Assembly (NCBI GenBank): GCA_025451785.1
Contig: JANWJV010000138.1
Span: 1-37,261, forward strand
Direction of reading: 5' to 3'
Source: Bacteroidia bacterium
GTDB lineage: Bacteria > Bacteroidota > Bacteroidia > JANWJV01
DNA length: 37,261 nucleotides
Part shown: positions 1-6,286 of the stretch, piece by piece
How positions within the stretch are numbered: position 1 is the stretch's first letter
How the letters are laid out: the number at the start of each line of letters is the position of its first letter
Notes under the pieces: generated by a model
The model's input: the letters and a program-made list of their open reading frames with translations, nothing else
What the model was told of the DNA's origin: nothing
Database searches by the model: none
Translations under genes and position numbers: made by a program

Positions 1-145
1 CAAAGTGGGAAAGAAATGTATTCTCTTTCTGCAGCCTGAATGGAGCAGGAGGGAAGAGGTGATGCCAATGATCGTTGACTACGCCATGCAAAATCCCCAA
101 TGGAACGTATCGCTCCAGAGCCATAAATACATGAACATCCCATGA
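1..145 (+). CDS. queE: 7-carboxy-7-deazaguanine synthase, C-terminal end (partial)
   Basis: The reading frame is open from the window edge and stops at TGA 143-145. The visible 47 residues end in VSLQSHKYMNIP, which resembles the conserved C-terminus of QueE radical-SAM enzymes. That enzyme converts 6-carboxytetrahydropterin to 7-carboxy-7-deazaguanine in queuosine (preQ0) synthesis. The catalytic N-terminal part with the CxxxCxxC cluster lies outside the window, so the call rests on the tail alone. The stop overlaps the start of the next gene (ATGA at 142-145), which suggests translational coupling. Confidence 0.75.
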   Translation, partial: KVGKKCILFLQPEWSRREEVMPMIVDYAMQNPQWNVSLQSHKYMNIP

Positions 146-903
146 AGGTCACTTTCTTAGGAACCGGAACATCGCAGGGAGTGCCGCTGGTAGGCTGCCA
201 ATGCGCTGTTTGCCGTTCGGAGGATCCCCGCGACAAACGTTTGCGTACTTCGGTGATGATCGAAGACAAGGGTAAGGTGTTCGTGATCGACACGGGCCCT
301 GATTTCCGCCAGCAGATGCTGAGAGAAAAAGTAGATCGCATGGACGCTGTGATCTTTACACACTCACATAAAGACCATGTGGCCGGCTTCGACGATATCC
401 GGGCCTTCAACTACATCCAAAAGAAAAAGATGGAAGTGTACGCCACCCTGCATGTGCAGGAGGCCATCAAGAGGGAATTCCCCTATGTGTTCGAAGAGGA
501 AAAATATCCCGGCGTTCCTGAAGTGAATCTTCACACCATCGGCAACAAACCTTTCCGTATCCATGATACAGAGTTCATTCCCATTGAAGCTATGCATCAT
601 AAAATGCCTGTGCTTGGTTTTCGGGTGAACGATTTCACCTATATCACCGACGCTAATTTTATCGCCGAAGAAGAGATGAACAAGATCCTTGGTTCAAAAG
701 TGGTGGTGCTGAATGCATTGCGCAAGGAGTTTCACATTTCACATTTCACATTTCAACAGGCGATCGAGCTCATGCAGGAGTTAAAACCGGAAAAGGGCTA
801 TTTGATCCACATGAGCCATCAGCTGGGCCTCCACGCTGAGGTAGAAAAAGAGCTTCCTCCCTTTATCTCTTTGTCGTACGACGGACTGCAATTAGGCTTA
901 TAA
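142..903 (+). CDS. MBL-fold metallo-hydrolase, PhnP-like
   Basis: This 253-residue protein has the metallo-beta-lactamase HxHxDH signature as HSHKDH at residues 74-79, inside THSHKDHVAGFDD, followed by later His and Asp ligands (for example HHK, TDA, HMSHQLG). The N-terminus, FLGTGTSQGVP followed by a GCQCAVC cysteine cluster, resembles PhnP, the phosphoribosyl cyclic phosphodiesterase, where such cysteines bind a structural zinc. Bacteroidota carry this protein widely without a phn operon, so the true substrate is unknown; a cyclic phosphodiester is a reasonable guess. The ATG overlaps the queE stop by 4 bp, so the two are probably co-transcribed. The segment encoding FHISHFTF is made of three perfect TTTCACA heptamers (730-750). 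Confidence 0.85.
   Translation: MKVTFLGTGTSQGVPLVGCQCAVCRSEDPRDKRLRTSVMIEDKGKVFVIDTGPDFRQQMLREKVDRMDAVIFTHSHKDHVAGFDDIRAFNYIQKKKMEVYATLHVQEAIKREFPYVFEEEKYPGVPEVNLHTIGNKPFRIHDTEFIPIEAMHHKMPVLGFRVNDFTYITDANFIAEEEMNKILGSKVVVLNALRKEFHISHFTFQQAIELMQELKPEKGYLIHMSHQLGLHAEVEKELPPFISLSYDGLQLGL
730..757 (+). repeat. in-frame TTTCACA heptamer run inside the MBL-fold gene
   Basis: Three consecutive perfect TTTCACA units (730-736, 737-743, 744-750) are followed by TTTCAAC. The same heptamer family forms the intergenic arrays near 4442-4525, 5801-5828 and 6259-6286. Here it encodes the HISHFTF segment, which also fits a motif I recall as common in this protein family, so the match may be convergent rather than derived from the repeat. 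Confidence 0.5.
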
Positions 904-1025
904 ACAGGCCCCTGTATAACAATCTGTCGAGAAATTTGCTTTTTTAAAAGGAATTCCTTTTCTTTAGCTTTATCTTTTTGAAAAATTTTGAGAATAAACC
1001 CAAAAAATAACTCAAAAAAGCACCT

Positions 1026-4000
1026 ATGAAATTAAAAACTACCCTGTCAGCTGTATTGCTGCTTGCCGTATCCTGCGCTTACGCCGGAGGCAACATGTAT
1101 TACAATGAAGACCGCAACGACGTAAGGTTCGTTAAGAACGGCAAAAGGCTCCCCGATGTGGGCTACCAGGAAGAGCTTCGTAACAAAGCCAACTGGCAAA
1201 GCTTCCTTCAGGCCAACGGTACCTGGTATGTTGTCTTCAACGAAGAGAACCAGCGTCCGCACCCCGCTTTCGGTACACCCATTCCCGTTTCAGGTACCGA
1301 TGCGAAGGACAGGGCGATGAACTTCATCAGCTCCAAGCTTACAGGGTTCAATATTCCCATGAACGAACTCAACTTCGAGACCGTTGTTAAGGGCGACGAT
1401 TACGATTACGTTGACTATAACCAGGTGCACCTGGGCGTTCCCGTTCTGTGGAGCAACCTGAAAGTGAAAATGACCAAGGATGGCAGGGTGATCATGTTCC
1501 ATACCGACGTGTATTCTGACATCAACATCTCCGTGGCCCCCACGCTTTCAACAGGCGCCGCGCAGGCTGCCGCTCAAAAGGGCCTCTTCGGTACTGTGTC
1601 TTCTTCTTATGTAAATCCCCAGGTGATGATCCTTCCGATCCCCGCCTTCAAGAAGAACGATTACAAGTTGGTGTATGAAGTGACCGTTGTAGGTAAAGAT
1701 TCTGACAACGAGCCTACTCAATATTATACTCTTGTAGATGCCAATACCGGCGAAGTGTATTACCGCGACAACCGCGTGATGCACATGCACGGAAAAGGCA
1801 ATGGCAACGGCGCTAACGCCAAAGCCGGTACAGCAGCCAATACCGACGTGTATGTTAAAGGCACGGTATACCCCACGCACCCTTTTAATGCCAGCGCTTT
1901 AAAACCCATGGCCAACCTCCGCATCGTAGCGGGCGCTACGTATTATGCTGACCTTGCTGGTTACGCGGGTCTCCCTAACACTTCAAGTGTTACCGGTAAC
2001 TTTTATACCGAAGGCAAATGGTCGAAAGTAATGACCAGCGGCGCTACCGACCAGCAGAACTTCACCCTTAACCCCGGTGTGAACAACATCACGCTCACCA
2101 CTTCCAATATACGTGAGTTGAGCGGCTATTACCACGTGAATATTGTACACGATTATATGAAGACCAAGTTCCCCACCTTCACAGGTATGGACAACGCGCT
2201 GCCCACCAACATCGACGTGACCGGCAGCTGCAACGCTTTCTATAACGGTACTTCCATTAACTTCTACGCAGCCGGCGGCGGTTGTAACTGCCTTAGCCAG
2301 GTGTCTGACGTAGTTTACCACGAATATGGCCACGGCATCAACGACAAGTATTACCAGAGCATCGGCGGTAACTTCGGCAACGGCGGCATGAACGAAGGCT
2401 ATGCCGACGTTTGGGCTTGCGGTATTACCGAGAACCCTGTACTGGGCATCGGCTTCAACTCTGCTGACGCTACTGTGTTCATCAGGAGGTACGATGTGAA
2501 TCCTAAAGTATATCCCCAGAACCTTGTTGGCGAAGTACATGCTGACGGCGAGATCATCGCGGGCGCCTGGTGGGATACCGGCGTTAACTTCGGCGGTGGC
2601 AGCACCAATATCCAGAAGATGATGAACCTTTTCAAGACCACCTTTAACGCGAAGCTTACCGCGGCCAACGGCCAGGAAGGCAAGCTGTATGTGGATGTGC
2701 TTGTTCAGGCGCTTACTGATGACGACGCCATCTCCAACGGAGGTGACGCCAACATCATCAACGGCACTCCTAACGGAACCGCCATCATTAACGCGTTCGC
2801 CAAGCACGGCATCACCCTGCTTTCGAACGCTACTGTTACTCACACCGCTCTCCAGTCGGTAGCGGCCAATACCAACATCACCATCAACGCCACCATCACC
2901 TTTACGTACGCATGGGCACTTGCCAATGCCAAGTTGTATTACAAGGTGAACAAGTCCGGCTCATGGGTGAACGTAAACATGACCAACACCAGCGGCAGCA
3001 ATTACACTGCTACCATCCCTATGCAGGTAAGCGGCTCTATCGTTGGTTATTACATCGGCCTTCTCGACATCTATGGCAAGCTCGCTGCTGTGAAGCCTGC
3101 CGGTGCCGACAAGCCCGCGGATCCCAACCTGCCTTACTTTATTCTTGTAGGTTGTAACCAGATCGCTATTGAAGACTTCGACGTGAACCAGGGCGCCTGG
3201 GTGATCGGCGCTACGGGAGATAATGCCACTACAGGCGTTTGGGAAATTGATATCCCGATCGATTCGTATGTAACCTACGGTCAGCCGAATACCATTGTAC
3301 AAACCGGTACTCAAACTACCTCCGGTGGTGTGGCTTGCGCCTTTACCGGCAATGCCAGCTCTCCCCAGGACAATCCTGGTACGAACGACGTTGACGCGGG
3401 TCAAACCACACTGGTTTCTCCTGTGTACAACCTCACCACGTATACCAACCCCATCTTTACTTATCAGCGCTGGTATTCTAACGACAAAGGCGCTAACCCC
3501 GCTAACGACAGCTGGGAAGTACAGATCTCCAACAACGGCTCAACCTGGGTGAAGGTGGAAAGGACCTTTACTTCGGACGCCAGCTGGAGGCGCAATGCTT
3601 TCCGTGTGAAAGATTATGTGACCCTCACCAATAACATGCGTTTCCGCTTTGTGGCTGAGGATAGTCTCACCACAGGCAACCTCAACGGAGGCAGCCTCGT
3701 GGAAGCAGCCATCGATGACCTCATCCTTTGGGATTCAGGCATTACCACCGGCGTGGATAACACTTCTTCAGGTGTTACCATGGAAGGTGTGTTCCCCAAC
3801 CCTGCCAAGGACGATGCTTCTGTTGCCTTTAACATGAGCAACGCAGGCAAAGTAGAGATCATTGTTACCAACGCGGTAGGCCAGGTGGTTCACAAAGAGA
3901 ACTACGGCACTATGCCCGCGGGCCACAACAAAGTGAAGGTTGACCTTGCTGGTCTCAGCACGGGTGTTTACCTCATGAACCTGGTTACCGAAGGTGGTAA

Positions 4001-4031
4001 TACTGTTCAAAGGTTCAGTGTTGTGAAATAG
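1026..4031 (+). CDS. secreted M36 (fungalysin)-like zinc metallopeptidase with T9SS sorting domain
   Basis: This 1001-residue protein begins with a Sec signal peptide (hydrophobic run, cleavage near AYA-GG, residue 20). An FTP/PepSY-like propeptide region follows at about 80-260. The catalytic gluzincin domain carries HEYGH at residues 432-436 and the third zinc ligand Glu457 in NEGYADVW; HEYGHG favours M36 over M4 thermolysin. After it come a beta-rich domain (about 615-710), a jelly-roll-like segment (about 715-905) and a T9SS type A C-terminal domain from about 922 (FPNPAKD, then GLSTGVYLMNL). The protein is therefore expected to be exported to the cell surface or medium to degrade proteins. 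The ATG at 1026 gives the signal peptide directly. No perfect -7 element was found upstream; TAGCTTTA at 965-972 is the nearest match. A strong terminator follows at 4093-4128. Confidence 0.92.
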   Translation: MKLKTTLSAVLLLAVSCAYAGGNMYYNEDRNDVRFVKNGKRLPDVGYQEELRNKANWQSFLQANGTWYVVFNEENQRPHPAFGTPIPVSGTDAKDRAMNFISSKLTGFNIPMNELNFETVVKGDDYDYVDYNQVHLGVPVLWSNLKVKMTKDGRVIMFHTDVYSDINISVAPTLSTGAAQAAAQKGLFGTVSSSYVNPQVMILPIPAFKKNDYKLVYEVTVVGKDSDNEPTQYYTLVDANTGEVYYRDNRVMHMHGKGNGNGANAKAGTAANTDVYVKGTVYPTHPFNASALKPMANLRIVAGATYYADLAGYAGLPNTSSVTGNFYTEGKWSKVMTSGATDQQNFTLNPGVNNITLTTSNIRELSGYYHVNIVHDYMKTKFPTFTGMDNALPTNIDVTGSCNAFYNGTSINFYAAGGGCNCLSQVSDVVYHEYGHGINDKYYQSIGGNFGNGGMNEGYADVWACGITENPVLGIGFNSADATVFIRRYDVNPKVYPQNLVGEVHADGEIIAGAWWDTGVNFGGGSTNIQKMMNLFKTTFNAKLTAANGQEGKLYVDVLVQALTDDDAISNGGDANIINGTPNGTAIINAFAKHGITLLSNATVTHTALQSVAANTNITINATITFTYAWALANAKLYYKVNKSGSWVNVNMTNTSGSNYTATIPMQVSGSIVGYYIGLLDIYGKLAAVKPAGADKPADPNLPYFILVGCNQIAIEDFDVNQGAWVIGATGDNATTGVWEIDIPIDSYVTYGQPNTIVQTGTQTTSGGVACAFTGNASSPQDNPGTNDVDAGQTTLVSPVYNLTTYTNPIFTYQRWYSNDKGANPANDSWEVQISNNGSTWVKVERTFTSDASWRRNAFRVKDYVTLTNNMRFRFVAEDSLTTGNLNGGSLVEAAIDDLILWDSGITTGVDNTSSGVTMEGVFPNPAKDDASVAFNMSNAGKVEIIVTNAVGQVVHKENYGTMPAGHNKVKVDLAGLSTGVYLMNLVTEGGNTVQRFSVVK

Positions 4032-4035
4032 ATCC

Positions 4036-4086
4036 TTCGTCTCGCTGAGCTCCCTGCCTGCCGGCAGGCAGGGCTCAGGATGACAA
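4036..4086. repeat. REP-like palindromic intergenic element
   Basis: Just after the peptidase stop lies a perfect 22-bp palindrome (4052-4073) built on CCTGCCTGCCGGCAGGCAGG. It is enclosed by TGAG (4046-4049) and CTCA (4074-4077). The outer sequence, CTTCGTCTCGCTGAGC on the left and GCTCAGGATGACAAA on the right, resembles a dispersed repeat that I recall from many Bacteroidota genomes, with the GC palindrome sitting in its middle. It can form a cruciform or an RNA hairpin upstream of the terminator. Confidence 0.65.
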
Positions 4087-4092
4087 AATTGA

Positions 4093-4128
4093 AGCCCTCT
4101 TCGCGAAAGCGGAGAGGGCTTTTTCTTT
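4093..4128 (+). terminator. Rho-independent terminator of the M36-like peptidase gene
   Basis: The stem AGCCCTCT (4093-4100) pairs with AGAGGGCT (4113-4120). It is extended by a T-G wobble and CGC/GCG and closed by a GAAA tetraloop (4105-4108). A T-rich tail (TTTTCTTT) follows directly. It lies 61 bp after the peptidase stop codon. Confidence 0.92.
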
Positions 4129-4130
4129 AG

Positions 4131-4148
4131 GAAAAACGATCGTTTTTC
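4131..4148. repeat. perfect 18-bp palindrome at the head of the 42-bp array
   Basis: GAAAAACGATCGTTTTTC is identical to its reverse complement. Its right half is the first 10 bases of the first 42-bp repeat unit, so it could be a protein-binding site or simply the edge of the array. Confidence 0.6.
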
Positions 4149-4440
4149 TCTTAATGATGATGCATTAAAGAATAAAAAGCATCGTTTCTGTTTTAATGTT
4201 CATGCATTAAAGGATCAAATGCATCGTTATTGTTTCAAGGTTGAACTAGTTAAGGATTAAAAGGATCGTTTTTCTCTTAATGTTCATGCATTAAAGGATC
4301 AAAAGCATTGTTTTTGTTCCAATCTTCATGCATTAAAGAATAAAGAGCATTGCTTTTCTTGCAATGTTCATGCATTGAAGAATAAAAAGGATCGTTCTTG
4401 TTTCAGTAATGAACCTTTTAAAGACAAGAAGCATCGTTTT
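4139..4440 (+). repeat. tandem array of seven exact-length 42-bp units plus a partial unit
   Basis: Units begin at 4139, 4181, 4223, 4265, 4307, 4349 and 4391, each exactly 42 bp, with a partial eighth from 4433. Each opens with ATCGTT, ATTGTT or ATTGCT. Most carry a core TTAATG-TTCATG-CATTAA that can fold into a 6-bp stem with a 6-nt loop; units 3, 5 and 7 are the most diverged. In unit 6 both arms change together (CAATG with CATTG), which keeps the pairing. Read on the plus strand from the third base of each unit, one frame stays open except for a TAA in unit 3, giving 14-residue repeats like NVHALKDQKH. No start codon introduces that frame, so it is not called as a gene. The array fills the largest gap in the window. 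Confidence 0.9.
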
Positions 4441-4441
4441 T

Positions 4442-4525
4442 ATGTGAGATGTGAAGTGAGAAATATGAAATGAGAAGTATAAAATAGCTCTACTCATTTC
4501 ATCTTTCACATCTCTCATTTCATAT
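4442..4525. repeat. inverted array of degenerate 7-bp repeats
   Basis: Twelve heptamers follow in one 7-nt register. The left half has units of the type ATGTGAG, ATGTGAA, ATATGAA and ATGAGAA (4442-4483). The right half has the reverse complements TTCACAT, CTCTCAT and TTCATAT (4491-4525). The centre is near 4484-4490. The whole can fold into a long imperfect hairpin. The right end runs into the pyrC-like gene on the minus strand and supplies its last two codons and TGA stop (4515-4517). Confidence 0.85.
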
Positions 4526-5786
4526 TTATTCCCAACATTCCCTTATTAACCACCCCGATCACTTTTCCTTTTAGTTTCTTCCCTATCAGCGGCGTGTTCT
4601 TCGACTTTGACCTTATATCCTTCTCTGTAAAGGTCCAGCTCGCGTCCGGATCGAAGAGCGTGAGGTTGGCCGCGGCGCCTTCTTTGATATTCACCGCCGG
4701 CAACCCTAAAACCTTTCGTGGTGCGGAAGAGATGCAGCCGATAAGATCCTCTAGTTTCATTTTTCCGCGGTGGGTGTTGGCCAGGGCGAACATGGTTTCC
4801 AGGCCCGTCATTCCATTGGCGGCGTAGTCGAACTCCACTTCCTTGCTTTCGATGTCCTGGGGAGCGTGGTCAGAAGTGATGGCGGAGATGGTACCGTCAG
4901 CAAGGCCTTTCCATAGTGCCGCTATATCTTTCGATGTTCGCAGTGGCGGGTTTACCTTGTAATTGCTGTTGAAGTCTTTCAGCAGGCTGTCGTCGAGCGC
5001 GATGCTGTAAGCGTTCACCGAGGCAGAGACCTTCAGCTTCTTTGCCCTTGCCTCGCGGATGAGCTGCACTGATCCGGCGGTGCTCACCGAAGAGATGTGT
5101 ATTGGTGCCTCACAGTATTCGGCCAGGTGGATGTTGCGGGCTACCATCAGTTCCTCCGCCAGGCCGGGTATTCCCTTTAAGCCAAGTTTGGTGCTGGCTA
5201 CGCCTTCGTTCATCTTTCCGTCGCCTGCTATGTCCTTGTCGCTGCACCAGGTCATCACCAGTCCGCCAAAGTTCTTTGAGTAGAGCAAGGCCCGGCTGAG
5301 AAGCCCCGCGTTTACAATGGCGCGCTTGTCGTCGCTGAAAGCCACCGCTCCGCTCTTGTGCATATCGTACATCTCGCTCAGCTCCTTGCCTTCGTGGTTG
5401 TGTGATATAGTGCCCACAGGATATACATCGGTGATCAGTGCCGCTGTTTTGTTCTTTACGTATTCTATCTCGCTCTTGGTATGAAGCGGGGGCAGGGTAG
5501 AGGGCATGAGGGCAACACCGGTAAAGCCTCCTGCCGCAGCGGCCTTTGCTCCGCTGTGCAGGTCTTCTTTATGTTCATAGCCGGGGTCCCTGAAGTTCAC
5601 CTGCATATCGAACCAACCCGGTGATACGTGCAGGTTCTTTTCGCTGATCACCTTCATGTCGGGAGTGGAAGTAATTTGAGGTTTTAGTGCTTTGATGATA
5701 CCATTCTCGATTAGTATGTCGCACTTTTTACCATTATTGCGTCCGTTGGGGTCGATCACTTTGGCGGATTTGAGCAGTATTTTCAT
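4515..5786 (-). CDS. pyrC: dihydroorotase-like protein lacking the metal ligands (PyrC'-like pseudoenzyme)
   Basis: This 423-residue amidohydrolase-fold protein is clearly homologous to class I dihydroorotase: YKVNPPLRT, TSDHAP and LGLKGIPGLAEE are all present. The residues that hold the two metals are mostly replaced. The HxH of HVHLREPG is QVNFRDPG, the His of the HAED-type motif is Trp (MTWCSD), and the HISHVST His is Ser (HISSVST). Only DHAP is intact. Catalytically dead dihydroorotase homologues are known, for example PyrC' of Pseudomonas, which supports assembly of aspartate transcarbamoylase; a structural role is inferred here. An active dihydroorotase would then be encoded elsewhere. 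The final Met-Lys-stop lies within a 7-bp repeat array, and another such array lies just upstream of the start. No perfect -7 element was found. Confidence 0.85.
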   Translation of the reverse strand: MKILLKSAKVIDPNGRNNGKKCDILIENGIIKALKPQITSTPDMKVISEKNLHVSPGWFDMQVNFRDPGYEHKEDLHSGAKAAAAGGFTGVALMPSTLPPLHTKSEIEYVKNKTAALITDVYPVGTISHNHEGKELSEMYDMHKSGAVAFSDDKRAIVNAGLLSRALLYSKNFGGLVMTWCSDKDIAGDGKMNEGVASTKLGLKGIPGLAEELMVARNIHLAEYCEAPIHISSVSTAGSVQLIREARAKKLKVSASVNAYSIALDDSLLKDFNSNYKVNPPLRTSKDIAALWKGLADGTISAITSDHAPQDIESKEVEFDYAANGMTGLETMFALANTHRGKMKLEDLIGCISSAPRKVLGLPAVNIKEGAAANLTLFDPDASWTFTEKDIRSKSKNTPLIGKKLKGKVIGVVNKGMLGINMK

Positions 5787-5800
5787 CGGGCTTTTTTTAT

Positions 5801-5828
5801 AGATGTGAAATGAGAGATATGAGATATG
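5801..5828. repeat. heptamer array, left flank of the four-helix-bundle gene
   Basis: Four in-register heptamers (AGATGTG, AAATGAG, AGATATG, AGATATG) lie between the pyrC-like start and the stop codon of the four-helix-bundle gene. They are inverted relative to the array at 6259-6286 on the other side of that gene. Confidence 0.75.
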
Positions 5829-5858
5829 AAACGGTGCTTTTTGTGTCCCTTGGTTCTG

Positions 5859-6206
5859 TTATGAATAGCTTTTGTGATATATAGATACAAAAATTGATAC
5901 AAGTTCGTCGGCTTCTTTCTTGAGGTTTGTCAGGCGCTCTGGCTTCACGATGCCTGACTCTGACAGCAAGTCGATCCAGTATAAGCGCTCATCGGCCTCT
6001 TCAACAACAATTCCAATCTTGGCATAAAACTCTTTCTTGCTCCTGCCTGGGAATGCTGAGCGTGTATTGGCGCCCACCGAAGTACCACATCTGAACAACT
6101 GTTTACCCATAATTTGCTCATCAGTTTTCTGTGATAGAGTGCGATAAAACTTAACTATTTCAAGGGAAAATTCTTTTGTTCTTTGTTTTAAATCCTTGTT
6201 TTCCAT
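5859..6206 (-). CDS. four-helix-bundle protein (23S rRNA intervening-sequence S23 / TIGR02436-like)
   Basis: This 115-residue all-helical protein matches the S23/Avd-like four-helix-bundle family: an amphipathic N-terminal helix, then LFRCGTSVGANTRSA, KKEFYAKIGIVVEEADE and YWIDLLSESGIV, in the family's usual order and near its usual length. Relatives are encoded in rRNA intervening sequences, beside diversity-generating retroelements, or alone; the free-standing ones have no established function. The gene is AT-rich compared with its neighbours. It sits between two inverted arrays of 7-bp repeats (5801-5828 and 6259-6286), separating two unrelated genes, which suggests a small inserted cassette. 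No perfect -7 promoter element was found upstream. Confidence 0.88.
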   Translation of the reverse strand: MENKDLKQRTKEFSLEIVKFYRTLSQKTDEQIMGKQLFRCGTSVGANTRSAFPGRSKKEFYAKIGIVVEEADERLYWIDLLSESGIVKPERLTNLKKEADELVSIFVSIYHKSYS

Positions 6207-6258
6207 TTTATAAATTAAAAACTCCCTTTTTTATAACTAACCTCTTACATTTAACTGT

Positions 6259-6286
6259 TTCACATCTCACATTTCTTATTTCATAT
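6259..6286. repeat. heptamer array, right flank of the four-helix-bundle gene
   Basis: In-register heptamers TTCACAT, CTCACAT, TTCTTAT and TTCATAT end exactly at the TAA stop codon of the BatA-like gene (6287-6289). Weaker heptamers extend left to about 6245. The orientation is inverted relative to 5801-5828. Confidence 0.78.

Noticed and set aside
730-757. Heptamer run in the MBL gene as an inserted repeat element
   Set aside because: The encoded HISHFTF matches what I recall as conserved in this family, so chance or codon choice is as likely as insertion. Kept only as a repeat feature.
935-972. TTTG plus TAGCTTTA as a promoter for the M36-like peptidase gene
   Set aside because: The spacing (26 nt) is outside the accepted range and the -7 element is imperfect.
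1983-2843. Long minus-strand frame inside the peptidase gene (286 codons)
   Set aside because: It is antisense to conserved catalytic sequence and has no recognisable domain; a compositional shadow.
4217-4258. Short plus-strand frame in the 42-bp array beginning at the ATG of unit 2
   Set aside because: It ends at the TAA in unit 3 after about 13 codons. The longer open stretch after it has no start codon, so it is recorded only as a finding.
4139-4440. Array as a CRISPR locus
   Set aside because: Units are contiguous 42-bp repeats with no unique spacers, no conserved repeat/spacer alternation and no cas genes in the window.
4333-4518. Minus-strand 61-residue frame after the pyrC-like gene
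   Set aside because: It is composed of the heptamer and 42-bp repeats, and other units carry stops in that frame; no protein family resemblance.
4139-4525. 42-bp units as expanded heptamer arrays (42 = 6 x 7)
   Set aside because: The two arrays are not in the same 7-nt register (4139 and 4442 differ by 303) and no internal 7-bp period is visible in the 42-bp unit.
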